54,023 nucleotides of DNA, taken from NCBI RefSeq assembly GCF_004681975.1, contig NZ_SMLK01000011.1, forward strand, positions 1 to 54,023. The letters are read 5' to 3'. Shown piece by piece: positions 21,929-30,928 of this stretch. The notes beneath the pieces are model-generated. The model was not told the origin of the DNA. It saw only the letters and a list, made by a program, of their open reading frames with translations, and did no database searches. This DNA comes from Ramlibacter humi (lineage in GTDB: Bacteria > Pseudomonadota > Gammaproteobacteria > Burkholderiales > Burkholderiaceae_C). Made by a program: the position numbers and the translations under genes. Each line of letters opens with the position of its first letter. The stretch's first letter is position 1.

Positions 21929-23589
21929 CGGCTTCCGTCGCCGCTCGTTACCTCGCGCGCATGCGCGAGCACGGCATCCGCCGCCTGTTCGGCAATGCCG
22001 GCACCGACTTCCCGCCGCTGATCGAGGCCATGGCGGCGGGCGAAACCGGCATCGAGCCGGTGCTGGTGCCGCACGAAAACGTGGCCATCGGCATGGCCTA
22101 TGGCGCCGCGCTTGCCACCGGTGCGCCGCAACTGGTGATGGTGCACGTCGGCCTGGGCACCGCCAATGCGCTGTGCGGCCTGTTCAACGCCGCGCGCCAG
22201 CACGTCCCCATCGTGCTGACGGCGGGCCGCACGCCGGTGCTGGAACACGGCCGCCTCGGCGCGCGCAACAACTACATCAACTGGGCGCAGGAGATGTACG
22301 ACCAGGCCGGCATGCTGCGCGAGCTGGTGAAGTGGGAGTACGAGCTGCGCGACCCCGCGCAAGTGGAAGCGGTGGTGGATCGCGCGCTCGCGCTATCGCA
22401 ATCGTCGCCGCAGGGACCCGTCTACCTCGTCCTGCCGCGCGAAGTGCTTGCCGCGCCGGCGCAGCAGGTGCGCGATGCCGGCCAGGGTCGGCAGGCGCCC
22501 GCGCGCCCGGGGCTGCCGGCCGGCGACGACCTGGCCACCGCCGCGCGCTGGCTGTCCGAAGCGCGGCGGCCCCTCATCGTCACCGCCGACGCCGGCCGCA
22601 CGCCCGAAGGCTTCCAGGCCCTCACGCGCCTGGCCGAGCAGCGCCAGGTGCCGGTGGTGCAGTACCGCCCGCGCTACCTCAGCCTGCCGTGCTCCTCGCC
22701 CGCGCACGCGGGCTACGACGCCGGCCCGCTGCTGCCGGATGCCGATCTCGTGCTGGTGGTCGACGCCGACGTGCCCTGGGTGCCGGACCATGCCGCGCCG
22801 CCTTCGTCGGCACGCATCGTGCACATGGGCATCGACCCGCTGTGCGCCGACTACCCCATGCGCGGATTCCGTTCCGACCTCACGCTGCAAGGCGACACCA
22901 CCGCCATCCTCTCGCAGTTGCACGCGCGCTGCGAAGGCGATCCGCGCAGCGGCCCGTGGATGCGCGAAGCGCACGAGCGCTGGCGCGCCATGCGCGACAA
23001 GCCCGTGGGCAAGTCGCTGGACAACCGTGCTGTCTCGCGCTGCATCTCGCAGGTGCTGGGCGACGACGGCGTGCTGTTCAACGAATACACCTTCGCGCTC
23101 GAAGAGCTGTCGCTGGACGTGCCCGGCCGCTACTTTTGCCACAGCCCGGCCGGCGGCCTGGGCTGGGCGATGGGCGCGGCCATGGGCTTCCGCCTGGAGC
23201 GGCCCGACGCCGTGCCCTTCGCGGCGGTCGGCGACGGCACCTACATGTTCGGCAACCCCACGCCCGCGCATTTCGTGTCCGCGGCGCGCGGCCTGCCGTT
23301 CGTGACGGTGGTGTTCAACAACCGCCGCTGGGCCGCCGTGCACCGCGCCACGCTGTCGATGTACCGCGACGGCGCCGCGGCGCGCCGGCCCGAGCCCTTG
23401 CTGGCCACGCTGGAGCCATCGCCCGACTACGAGAAGCTGGTCGAAGCCAGCGGCGGGCTCGGCCTGAGGGTCGAGCATCCCGAGGAACTGCCGAGCGCCA
23501 TCGAGCGGGCGGCGCATGCGGTCCGGCACGAAAAGCGCCAGGCCGTCGTCAACGTGCTGGTGGACATCGCCTACGAGCGCACCAGCTGA
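21925..23589 (+). CDS. Thiamine-diphosphate-dependent 2-oxoacid decarboxylase-like enzyme
   Basis: A 554-residue protein of the acetolactate synthase/benzoylformate decarboxylase superfamily. The N-terminal Pyr domain has the activating Glu51 (PHENVAIGMAYG). The central domain lacks an obvious FAD-type signature. The C-terminal PP domain has the GDG...NN ThDP-Mg motif (VGDGTYMFGNP ... VVFNN, ~435-467). Similarity is to the poorly characterised thiamine pyrophosphate-requiring proteins rather than to true acetolactate synthases, and there is no small subunit nearby. With an aldehyde dehydrogenase three genes on, decarboxylation of a 2-oxo acid to an aldehyde is the simplest role. A carboligase or lyase function is also possible. 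Confidence 0.9.
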   Translation: MTASVAARYLARMREHGIRRLFGNAGTDFPPLIEAMAAGETGIEPVLVPHENVAIGMAYGAALATGAPQLVMVHVGLGTANALCGLFNAARQHVPIVLTAGRTPVLEHGRLGARNNYINWAQEMYDQAGMLRELVKWEYELRDPAQVEAVVDRALALSQSSPQGPVYLVLPREVLAAPAQQVRDAGQGRQAPARPGLPAGDDLATAARWLSEARRPLIVTADAGRTPEGFQALTRLAEQRQVPVVQYRPRYLSLPCSSPAHAGYDAGPLLPDADLVLVVDADVPWVPDHAAPPSSARIVHMGIDPLCADYPMRGFRSDLTLQGDTTAILSQLHARCEGDPRSGPWMREAHERWRAMRDKPVGKSLDNRAVSRCISQVLGDDGVLFNEYTFALEELSLDVPGRYFCHSPAGGLGWAMGAAMGFRLERPDAVPFAAVGDGTYMFGNPTPAHFVSAARGLPFVTVVFNNRRWAAVHRATLSMYRDGAAARRPEPLLATLEPSPDYEKLVEASGGLGLRVEHPEELPSAIERAAHAVRHEKRQAVVNVLVDIAYERTS

Positions 23590-23603
23590 ACCAGGAGACC
23601 AAC

Positions 23604-24575
23604 ATGTCGATCCAGCGCAGGATTCTCGCTTTCCTTCTCGGCTGCCTCGTGGCCGCCGGTGCCGCGGCCCAGGGCACCTGGCCATCGAAGCCGATCACCA
23701 TCATCGTGCCGTACGGCGCGGGCGGCACCAACGACATCATCGCGCGCATGGTGGCGGCCAGGCTCACCGCCGCGCTCGGCCAGAGCGTGGTGGTGGAGAA
23801 CAAGCCCGGCGCCGGCGGCAACCTGGGCGCGCAGTTCGTCGCCCGCGCGCCGGCCGACGGCTACACGCTGCTCACCGCGCCGGTCAGCCTGCTGTCCATC
23901 AACAAGTGGGTCTACCCCAACCTGGGCTTCGATCCGGAGAAGGACCTCGCGCCCATCACCATGGTCGGCCGCGTGCCCAACGTGCTGCTGGTCAACCCGG
24001 CGGTACCGGCGGCCAACGTCGACGAGCTGGTGCGCTATGCCAAGGCCAACCCGAAGAAGCTGTCGTTCGCGTCCATGGGCTCGGGCACCAGCGGGCACCT
24101 GTCGGGCGAGATGTTCAAGATGCTCGCCAACGTCGACATGCAGCACATCCCGTACAAGGGCAGCGCGCCGGCGCTGAACGACTTGCTGGGCGGCCACGTG
24201 CAGATGATGTTCGACAACCTGCCCACGGCGCTGCCGCAGGTCAAGGCGGGCAAGCTGCGGGCGTTTGCCGTCACCAGCACGCGCCGCAATCCGCTGCTGC
24301 CCGACGTGCCGACCCTCGCGGAAGCCGGCGTCAGGGGCTTCGACGCCACCGCCTGGTTCGGCTTCGTCGCACCGGCCGCCACGCCGCCGGCCATCCTGGA
24401 CCGCCTGAACACGGAGATCGTGAAGGCGCTGAACGAGCGCACCTTCCGCGCCGAACTGGTCGCGCAGGGCGTCGAGGTGGAAGGCAACACGCGTGCCGAG
24501 TTCGCCACGCTCATCGCCGACGAATCGCGCAAGTGGAAACAGGTCGTCGACCGCTCCGGTGCAAAGGCAGACTGA
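23604..24575 (+). CDS. Bug-family (TctC-like) periplasmic solute receptor
   Basis: This 323-residue protein has a Sec signal peptide (ILAFLLGCLVAAGAAAQ) and the Bug hallmarks WPSKPITIIVPYGAGG, then VVENKPGAGGNLGAQ and HIPYKGSAPALNDLLGG. These receptors bind carboxylates and related ligands; many have no dedicated permease nearby and may be pathway sensors. No TctA/TctB genes occur in this operon. CAGGAG precedes ATG 23604. The ligand is probably the operon's substrate. Confidence 0.95.
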   Translation: MSIQRRILAFLLGCLVAAGAAAQGTWPSKPITIIVPYGAGGTNDIIARMVAARLTAALGQSVVVENKPGAGGNLGAQFVARAPADGYTLLTAPVSLLSINKWVYPNLGFDPEKDLAPITMVGRVPNVLLVNPAVPAANVDELVRYAKANPKKLSFASMGSGTSGHLSGEMFKMLANVDMQHIPYKGSAPALNDLLGGHVQMMFDNLPTALPQVKAGKLRAFAVTSTRRNPLLPDVPTLAEAGVRGFDATAWFGFVAPAATPPAILDRLNTEIVKALNERTFRAELVAQGVEVEGNTRAEFATLIADESRKWKQVVDRSGAKAD

Positions 24576-24577
24576 AC

Positions 24578-25348
24578 ATGAAACTGGAATTCCCGAACCT
24601 GCTGTACGAGAAGCAAGGCCGAGTCGCCACCATCACGCTCAATCGGCCGCACCGGCTGAACGCGCAGGACTACCCGAGCAAATGGGACCTGAAATCCGCG
24701 CTCACGCACGCCGCCTGCGACGACGAGGTGCGCGTGGTGGCGTTCCGCGGCAACGGGCGCGCGTTCTGCGCGGGCATCGACCTGAAGGAACTGTCGCAAG
24801 GCCACCTGGACGAGCGCAACTTCGCGCTCTGGGAAGAGTGCCTGCGCATCGTCGAGACGATGGACAAGATCGCGGTGGCGCTGTTGCACGGCCACGTGCT
24901 GGGCTCGGGCGTGCAGCTGGCCATCGCGTGCGACCTGCGCATCGCCACGCCCGGCACGCAGCTGGGCTTGCCCGCCGGCCGCGAAGGCTTGCTGCCGGGG
25001 CTGTCCGTGTGGCGCCTCGCGCGCTTCATCGGCCTGGGCCGCGCGCTGGACCTGGCGCTGGTGGGCGACTCCATCGACGGCGCCGAAGCGCAGCGCATCG
25101 GCCTGCTCACGGCGCTGGTGGACGAAGCGGACCGCGACGCGGGCTTCGCCCGCTGGATCGACCGCGCCGTCGGGTTGTCGTCCTACGGCACCCGCGCCAC
25201 GAAGCGCGCCATGCGCGCGATGGTCGGCATGGACTACGACGAAGCCTTGCGCGAATACCTCGCGCACCAGCGCTCGGGCCTCGCTTCGGCCGACTTCGCC
25301 GAGGCGATGACCGCCTACCGCGAAGGCCGCATGCCGAGATGGAACTGA
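24578..25348 (+). CDS. Crotonase-superfamily protein lacking both usual catalytic Glu
   Basis: A 256-residue crotonase-fold protein with the oxyanion-hole segments RAFCAGIDLKEL (~61-72) and LGSGVQLAIACDLRIA (~108-123). Against the standard enoyl-CoA hydratase pattern, the first catalytic Glu position is Gln113 and the second appears as Ala133, with Glu136 nearby. A normal syn-hydratase mechanism is therefore doubtful; isomerase, hydrolase or C-C-cleaving activity on a CoA ester is more likely. It follows the Bug gene by 2 nt and precedes the aldehyde dehydrogenase by 1 nt. Confidence 0.87.
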   Translation: MKLEFPNLLYEKQGRVATITLNRPHRLNAQDYPSKWDLKSALTHAACDDEVRVVAFRGNGRAFCAGIDLKELSQGHLDERNFALWEECLRIVETMDKIAVALLHGHVLGSGVQLAIACDLRIATPGTQLGLPAGREGLLPGLSVWRLARFIGLGRALDLALVGDSIDGAEAQRIGLLTALVDEADRDAGFARWIDRAVGLSSYGTRATKRAMRAMVGMDYDEALREYLAHQRSGLASADFAEAMTAYREGRMPRWN

Positions 25349-25349
25349 G

Positions 25350-26861
25350 ATGGACCGCCTGACGCATTTCGATCCCGCTGAAGTCGCGGTGCCTTCCGGC
25401 CACTGGGTCGGCGGCCGCGAGCTGGACGACGGCGTGGCCGCGCTCGACGTCACGCGGCCTTCCGATGGCACCGTGCATGCCCGCGTGATGGAGGCGGGCG
25501 CCGGCGTCGTGCGCGCCGCCGTGGCGTCCGCGCTGGCCGGCCAGCAGGCCTGGGCGAAGCTGCGCCCGCGCGAACGCGCGCAGCGGATGCGCCGCTGGGC
25601 CGACCTGGTGGACCGCGACCGCGACCGCCTCGCGCGGCTGGAGGCGGTGGTGTCCTCGCGCTGCTTCCACGAGGCGCGCGGGGCCGACGTGCCCGCCGTC
25701 GCCGAGTGGCTGCGCTTCTACGCCGAATATGCCGACAAGCTGGAAGGCCAGGTGACCGCCAGCGGCGACGACCGCCTGTCGCTGGTGCTGCGTGAGCCGT
25801 ACGGCGTGGTGGGCGTCATCACGCCGTGGAACTTCCCGCTGTTCCTGGCCACCTGGAAACTCGCGCCCGCCATCGCTGCCGGCAACGCGGTGGTGGTGAA
25901 GGCTTCCGAGCTCACGCCCTGGTCGGTGCAGGCGCTGGCGCAGCTGGCGACGGAAGCCGGCCTGCCCGACGGCGTCATCAACGTCGTGCACGGCACCGGC
26001 CCGGTCACCGGGCAGGCCCTGGTGAAAGACCCGGACGTCGCGTACGTCACCTTCACCGGCTCCACCGCGACGGGGGCGCGCATCATGGCCGACGCCGCGG
26101 CCGCGAACATCAAGCCGGTGGCGCTGGAACTGGGCGGCAAGAGCGCCACCGTGGTCCACGCCGATTGCGGCGAGCTGGACCTGGTCGCCGACCACGTCAC
26201 CTGGAGCATCACTCGCAACGCGGGCCAGCTTTGCTACGCGGGCTCGCGCCTGGTGGTGGACGAACGCGTCGCCGACGACCTGCTGGCGAGGATCGCCTCG
26301 CGCATGCGGGAACTCGTGGCCGGCCCCACCTGGTCGCCCGGCACCTCCATGCCGCCCATCATCAGCGAGCGGCAGTGGCGCCGCATCGACGAGCTGGTGC
26401 GCCGCACGGTGGACGAGGGGGCCTCGCTCGTGTGCGGCGGCCAGCCCTCGCGCCAACAGGCCGGCTGCTACTACCCGGGCACGATCCTGGATCGCGTGCA
26501 GCCGGGCATGACCGGTCACCGCGAGGAAATCTTCGGCCCGGTGCTCGCGGTGCAGCGTTTCGGTGCACCCGAGGATGCGCTGAAGCTGGCCAACCACCCG
26601 GTGTACGGCCTCTCGGCCGCGGTGTTCACGCGCGACGTCAACACCGCGCTGCACGCGGCTCGCGGGCTGAAGGCGGGCACGGTGTGGGTCAACCGCTGGG
26701 GCCGCACGCCGGAAATGATGACCAGCCCTTTCGGCGGCTACGGCCAATCGGGGTTCGGCAAGGAATCGGGCCGCGCGGGCATCGAAAACTTCCTGCGCAG
26801 CAAATCGGTGTGGATCGACCTGGCCGACAAGGCCGAGATGTCGCAAGGAGGGCGTCGGTGA
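25350..26861 (+). CDS. NAD(P)-dependent aldehyde dehydrogenase
   Basis: This 503-residue ALDH-superfamily member has the motifs GVVGVITPWNFPLFL (cofactor site), FTGSTATG, LELGGKSA (general base Glu ~261) and NAGQLCYAGSR (nucleophile Cys ~295). It should oxidise an aldehyde to the carboxylate; in this operon the ThDP-enzyme product is a candidate substrate. It is coupled to the acyl-CoA synthetase by a GTGA overlap, which suits direct CoA activation of the acid formed. Substrate preference cannot be read from sequence. Confidence 0.94.
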   Translation: MDRLTHFDPAEVAVPSGHWVGGRELDDGVAALDVTRPSDGTVHARVMEAGAGVVRAAVASALAGQQAWAKLRPRERAQRMRRWADLVDRDRDRLARLEAVVSSRCFHEARGADVPAVAEWLRFYAEYADKLEGQVTASGDDRLSLVLREPYGVVGVITPWNFPLFLATWKLAPAIAAGNAVVVKASELTPWSVQALAQLATEAGLPDGVINVVHGTGPVTGQALVKDPDVAYVTFTGSTATGARIMADAAAANIKPVALELGGKSATVVHADCGELDLVADHVTWSITRNAGQLCYAGSRLVVDERVADDLLARIASRMRELVAGPTWSPGTSMPPIISERQWRRIDELVRRTVDEGASLVCGGQPSRQQAGCYYPGTILDRVQPGMTGHREEIFGPVLAVQRFGAPEDALKLANHPVYGLSAAVFTRDVNTALHAARGLKAGTVWVNRWGRTPEMMTSPFGGYGQSGFGKESGRAGIENFLRSKSVWIDLADKAEMSQGGRR

Positions 26862-28963
26862 CGAGCGAAGTGGATTGGGTGCGGGCCGCGTTCTCGCCCG
26901 CGTCGGTGGCCGTCATCGGCGCTTCCGACAACCCCGAGAAGATCGGCGGCCGGCCGATCAAGTACATGCGCGCCAACGGATTCGCGGGCCAGCTGTGGCC
27001 GGTGAATCCGCAACGGGACGAAGTGCAGGGTTTGCGTTGCTACCCGGATGTAGCGGCATTGCCCGCCGCGCCCGAGCTGGCGGTCATCGCCGTACCGGGT
27101 GAAGCGGCGGTGCAGGCGGTGGAAGCCTGCGCGCGCCGCGGCACGAAACTGGGCGTGGTGATTTCCTCGGGCTTCGCCGAAACCGGCGACGAGGGCCGCG
27201 CGGCGCAGCAGCGCATGGTCGACATCGCGCGTGCCCACGGCATGCGGCTGGTGGGGCCGAACACGCAAGGCACGGTGAACTTCGCCACCGGCACCATCGC
27301 CAGCTTCGCCACGCTGATCGGCGAAGTGCCGCCGCAAATCGGGCCCGTCGCCATCGTCAGCCAGAGCGGCGCGATGAGCGTGGTGCCTTACGCGTTCCTG
27401 CGCGCCGAAGGCATCGGCGTGCGGCACGCGCATGCGACGGGCAACGAGTGCGACCTCACCGTGGCGGACTTCGCCTGGGCCGTCGCCGGCGATCCCGAGG
27501 TGCGGCTGATCCTGCTGTACATCGAATCGGTGCCGGACCCCGATGCGCTGGCACGTGCGGCCGCCCGGGCGCGCGAGCGCGGCGTGCCCGTGCTCGCGCT
27601 CAAGGCCGGCGTGTCCGCGCGCGGGCAGGCCGCGGCGAGTTCCCACACGGGCGCCGTCGCCACCGAGGACAAGGTGCTCGACGCGTTCCTGCGGCAGAAC
27701 GGCATCGTGCGTGTGCCGGACATGCGTTCGCTGGTGCGCGCGGCGCGGCTGTGGCTGCAGCCCGCGCGGCCGGCCGGCGCGCGTGTCGCGGCCATCAGCA
27801 ACTCGGGCGCCTGCTGCGTCATGGCCGCCGACGCCGCCGAGCGGCATGGCCTGGTGATGCGGCCGTTCGAAGCGCCGGTGCAGCAGGCGCTGGCCGACGT
27901 GCTGCCCGACTTCGCCGCCTATGCCAATCCCGTGGACCTGACGGCGGCGCTGCTGAGCAACAGCGGCTTGTTCGGCCAGGTGCTGCCGGTGCTGGCGCAG
28001 GCCGACGCGGCGGACTCGTACTTCATCAGCCTGCCGATGTCCGGCAAGGGCTACGACGTGCCGCGTTTCGGGCAGGACGCGCGCGAATTCGCGGCACGGA
28101 CCGGCCGGCCGGTGGTGATCGCCAGTCCGCTCGCGAGCACCCGCGCAGCATTCGAAGGCACCGGCTTGCCTTGCTTCGCGCACGACGAGGATGCGATGGC
28201 CGCGCTCGGTGAACTGGTGCGCGGCCACCAGGCAGCGCAGGAAGCGAACCGCCTGGCGCGGCTGGATGGCGCGGCCTCTCGCGTCGCCACCTTGCCGCGA
28301 GCTTCCGGCTTCCTGTCCGAGCACGACAGCCTGGCGCTCATGAAGGAAGCCGGCATCCGCACCGTGCCGCACCGGCTGTGCGCCACCGCGCAGGACTTGC
28401 ACGCGGCGCTGCGCGAAGTGCCGGGCCCGTGGGCGATGAAGATCTGCTCCGCCCAGATCCCGCACAAGACCGAGTACGGCCTGGTCCGCCTCGGCGTGGC
28501 CAACGAGGCGCAGGCGCGCGACGCGTTCGAAACGCTGATGGCGCGTTGCCGCGAACAGGGCCTGCCGGCGGACGGCGTGCTGATCGCCTCCATGTGCAAG
28601 GGCCCGCGCGAAGTCGTGCTCGGCGCGCGCTGGGACGACCGCTTCGGCGCGGTCGTGATGGCCGGCGATGGCGGCAAGTACGTCGAGGCCATGCCGGACG
28701 TCGCCACCGTCGTGTGGCCGTTCGACGCCGCGCACCTGCGCGACCGGCTGCAGGAACTGCGCATGGCGCCGCTGTGGCAGGGCGTGCGCGGCGAAGCGCC
28801 GCTGCCGCTACACGCGCTCGCGCAGGCGGGGCAGGCGCTGGGCGCATGGCTGCATGCGCAACAGGGCCGAGTCGCTTCGGTGGACCTGAATCCGCTGGTC
28901 TCCACGCCGGACGGACAATGGGTGGCGCTGGACGCGCTGGTGGAACTGGCGCCCGGTGCTTGA
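26858..28963 (+). CDS. NDP-forming acyl-CoA synthetase (acetate-CoA ligase-like fusion)
   Basis: A 701-residue fusion of alpha and beta parts of the ADP-forming acyl-CoA synthetase superfamily. It has a CoA-binding domain (~8-140, FSPASVAVIGASDNPEKIGG), succinyl-CoA-ligase-like domains (~150-450, with QSGAMS and the probable phospho-His in ASSHTGAVATEDKV) and a C-terminal ATP-grasp (~480-700, AMKICSAQIPHKTE, then GPREVVLGARWD). Start is GTG 26858 with AAGGAGG upstream, overlapping the ALDH stop. Such enzymes activate small acids; pathway-linked members handle aromatic or branched acids. It probably activates the ALDH product. Confidence 0.92.
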   Translation: MTSEVDWVRAAFSPASVAVIGASDNPEKIGGRPIKYMRANGFAGQLWPVNPQRDEVQGLRCYPDVAALPAAPELAVIAVPGEAAVQAVEACARRGTKLGVVISSGFAETGDEGRAAQQRMVDIARAHGMRLVGPNTQGTVNFATGTIASFATLIGEVPPQIGPVAIVSQSGAMSVVPYAFLRAEGIGVRHAHATGNECDLTVADFAWAVAGDPEVRLILLYIESVPDPDALARAAARARERGVPVLALKAGVSARGQAAASSHTGAVATEDKVLDAFLRQNGIVRVPDMRSLVRAARLWLQPARPAGARVAAISNSGACCVMAADAAERHGLVMRPFEAPVQQALADVLPDFAAYANPVDLTAALLSNSGLFGQVLPVLAQADAADSYFISLPMSGKGYDVPRFGQDAREFAARTGRPVVIASPLASTRAAFEGTGLPCFAHDEDAMAALGELVRGHQAAQEANRLARLDGAASRVATLPRASGFLSEHDSLALMKEAGIRTVPHRLCATAQDLHAALREVPGPWAMKICSAQIPHKTEYGLVRLGVANEAQARDAFETLMARCREQGLPADGVLIASMCKGPREVVLGARWDDRFGAVVMAGDGGKYVEAMPDVATVVWPFDAAHLRDRLQELRMAPLWQGVRGEAPLPLHALAQAGQALGAWLHAQQGRVASVDLNPLVSTPDGQWVALDALVELAPGA

Positions 28964-28976
28964 CCCAGGAGCAGCC

Positions 28977-29870
28977 ATGGCCAAGGCAGTGCGCGCAAAG
29001 CCGCAGGAGCAGGACGAGGGCGAGGACGAAGACGGCGGCGAAGCCGGGCGCTCGCGCCACTTCATCAACGGGCTGGCCAAGGGCCTGGCCATCATCCAGG
29101 CCTTCAACGACGAGGCGCACGCGCTGACACTCGCCGAGGCGGCCGCGCGCACCGGCCTCACCCGCGCCGCGGCCCGCCGCATCCTGATGACGCTGGAAGA
29201 CCTGGGCTTCGCGGCCCGCCACGGCGAGCGCCACTTCGTGCTCACGCCCAAGGTGCTGTCGCTGGGATATGCCTACCTGTCCTCGATGCCGCTGTGGGCC
29301 TTCGCGGAACCGGTGCTGGAGAACCTGGTGGAGGAACTGGGCGAAACCTGCGGCATCGCGGTGCTGGACGGCACCGAACTGGTCTACGTGCTGCGCATCC
29401 CGGTGCATCGCATCCTCTCGCAGGGCGTCACCATCGGCTCGCGCCTGCCGTTGCATTGCCACTCCTCCGGGCGTGTCCTGCTGTCCGGCCTGAACGCCAC
29501 GCAGCTGGATGCGTACTTCGCGCACGCGAAGCTCAAGCCCTACACCCCGCGCACCATCACCGACGAGGCGAAGCTGCGCCGCCTGGTGGCCGACGCCGCG
29601 CAGAAGGGCCATGCCTGGGTGAGTGGCGAACTCGAGCAGCACATCAGCGGCCTGTCGGTGCCCATCTTCCAGCCGGACGGCAGCGTGCTGGCCGCGATGA
29701 ACGTCAGCCTGAACCGCGAAAGCGTTTCCGAGGCGTCCATCGTCAAGCAGATGCTGCCTCGGCTGCGGCGCGCGGCCGAGCGGCTGAATTCGTCGCTGGT
29801 GATGGCCGGCGCGCCCAAGAGCCGCGTGGTGCGAATGGGCCGCGCGCAGCGGTTGCGCCGCACCACATGA
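28977..29870 (+). CDS. IclR-family transcriptional regulator (PcaR/PobR-like)
   Basis: This 297-residue regulator has an acidic N-terminal tail, a winged HTH at ~28-90 (GLAKGLAIIQAF, LTLAEAAARTGLTRAAARRI) and an IclR effector domain at ~95-275 (GSRLPLHCHSSGRVLLSG). The wording of the HTH is close to the PcaR/PcaU/PobR branch, often activators or repressors of aromatic-acid genes. CAGGAG precedes ATG 28977. As the only regulator in the operon, it is the best candidate for binding the palindromic sites at 20178-20230. It is encoded inside the operon it may control. Confidence 0.94.
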   Translation: MAKAVRAKPQEQDEGEDEDGGEAGRSRHFINGLAKGLAIIQAFNDEAHALTLAEAAARTGLTRAAARRILMTLEDLGFAARHGERHFVLTPKVLSLGYAYLSSMPLWAFAEPVLENLVEELGETCGIAVLDGTELVYVLRIPVHRILSQGVTIGSRLPLHCHSSGRVLLSGLNATQLDAYFAHAKLKPYTPRTITDEAKLRRLVADAAQKGHAWVSGELEQHISGLSVPIFQPDGSVLAAMNVSLNRESVSEASIVKQMLPRLRRAAERLNSSLVMAGAPKSRVVRMGRAQRLRRTT

Positions 29871-30910
29871 CGCTGCTGCAACCACTCCAGCTCCGGGGCC
29901 TGCTGCTCGGCAACCGCATCGCGGTGGCCGCGATGTCGCGCATGCAGGCGAACGACGATGGCAGCGTGTCGGAAGACATGCCCGCGTACTACGCGCGGTA
30001 CGCCGCCGAGGGCGCCGGCCTGGTCATCACCGAAGCCATCGCCACCGACGACGTCGCGGCGCGCGCCTATTGGCGGCAGCCCTGCCTGTCGCGCGACTCG
30101 CATGTCGAAGGCTGGCGCCGCGTGGTGGACGCCGTGCACGAGGCAGGCGGCACGGTGTTCGCGCAGCTGCAGCATGGCGGCCGGCTGTGCGAGCCGGGGC
30201 TGAACCCATCGCACCTGGCCGCCAGCGAAGGCGCGGCATCGGGGTCGACCTGGCAGACCGGCATCCCCAACGCATCGGCGCGTGAAGCGACGCGGCAGGA
30301 GATCGACGCCATCGTCGAAGGCTTCGCCGCCGCAGCGGCACGCGCATGCGCGGCCGGCTTCGACGGCATCGAGCTGCATGGCGCGCGCGGCTACCTGCTC
30401 GACCAGTTCCTCAGCGCCAGCACCAACCGGCGCACCGACGCCTACGGCGGCGATCTGGCCGGCCGCCTGAAGCTGCCGCTGCGCGTCGTGCGCGCAGTGC
30501 GCGGCGCGGTCGGCCGCCTGCCGCTGTCGTGGAACTTCTCGCTCTACAAGATGGACGATGCCGCCTACCAGCCGCCGGGCGGGCGCGAAGAGGTGCAGGC
30601 GATCGCGCGCGAACTGGTCGCGGCCGGCGTGGACATCCTGCACGTCACCACGCGCAAGCTGGTGCGGGCCGAGCCCTGGGGCGAGCCGCTCGCGCTCACG
30701 CTCGCGAAGGCCGTGGGCGGCACGCCGGTGATCGGCAACGGCGGACTGAAGACGCTGGAAGATGCCGAAGCGGCGCTCGACAGCACGGGTTGCGGCATGG
30801 TCTCGCTGGCGCGCCCCTGGCTGGCGAATCCGGATTGGCTGCGCCGCAATCAGCGAGGTGAAGACGTGCTCGCCTACGAACCGGGGATGGAGCGGCGGCC
30901 GCTGCTCTAG
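29867..30910 (+). CDS. NADH:flavin oxidoreductase, OYE-like
   Basis: A 347-residue FMN-dependent TIM-barrel enzyme of the old yellow enzyme family. Motifs include LGNRIAVAAMSRMQA at the N-terminus, QLQHGGRLCEP, GFDGIELHGARGYLLDQFLS with the substrate-binding His, and NRRTDAYGGDLAGR. It lacks the C-terminal [4Fe-4S]/FAD half of 2,4-dienoyl-CoA reductases. It should reduce an activated C=C bond. Starts within the IclR stop (ATGA) and is the last gene of the operon; a tRNA gene on the other strand follows. Confidence 0.93.
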   Translation: MTLLQPLQLRGLLLGNRIAVAAMSRMQANDDGSVSEDMPAYYARYAAEGAGLVITEAIATDDVAARAYWRQPCLSRDSHVEGWRRVVDAVHEAGGTVFAQLQHGGRLCEPGLNPSHLAASEGAASGSTWQTGIPNASAREATRQEIDAIVEGFAAAAARACAAGFDGIELHGARGYLLDQFLSASTNRRTDAYGGDLAGRLKLPLRVVRAVRGAVGRLPLSWNFSLYKMDDAAYQPPGGREEVQAIARELVAAGVDILHVTTRKLVRAEPWGEPLALTLAKAVGGTPVIGNGGLKTLEDAEAALDSTGCGMVSLARPWLANPDWLRRNQRGEDVLAYEPGMERRPLL

Positions 30911-30928
30911 GCAGGGCGCGCGGGAAAG

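Noticed and set aside
22173-23600. Long plus-strand open frame overlapping the ThDP enzyme, plus a 430-codon minus-strand frame over the same DNA
   Set aside because: Both are GC-driven shadow frames rich in Arg, Ala and Pro. The ThDP enzyme frame has complete family motifs, and only the 3' part of the plus-strand frame (23604 onward) is a real gene, the Bug receptor.
25107-28735. Minus-strand open frames of 579 and 665 codons opposite the ALDH and acyl-CoA synthetase genes
   Set aside because: They mirror high-GC3 coding on the plus strand, show Arg/His-rich shadow composition and no domains. The plus-strand genes carry catalytic motifs throughout.
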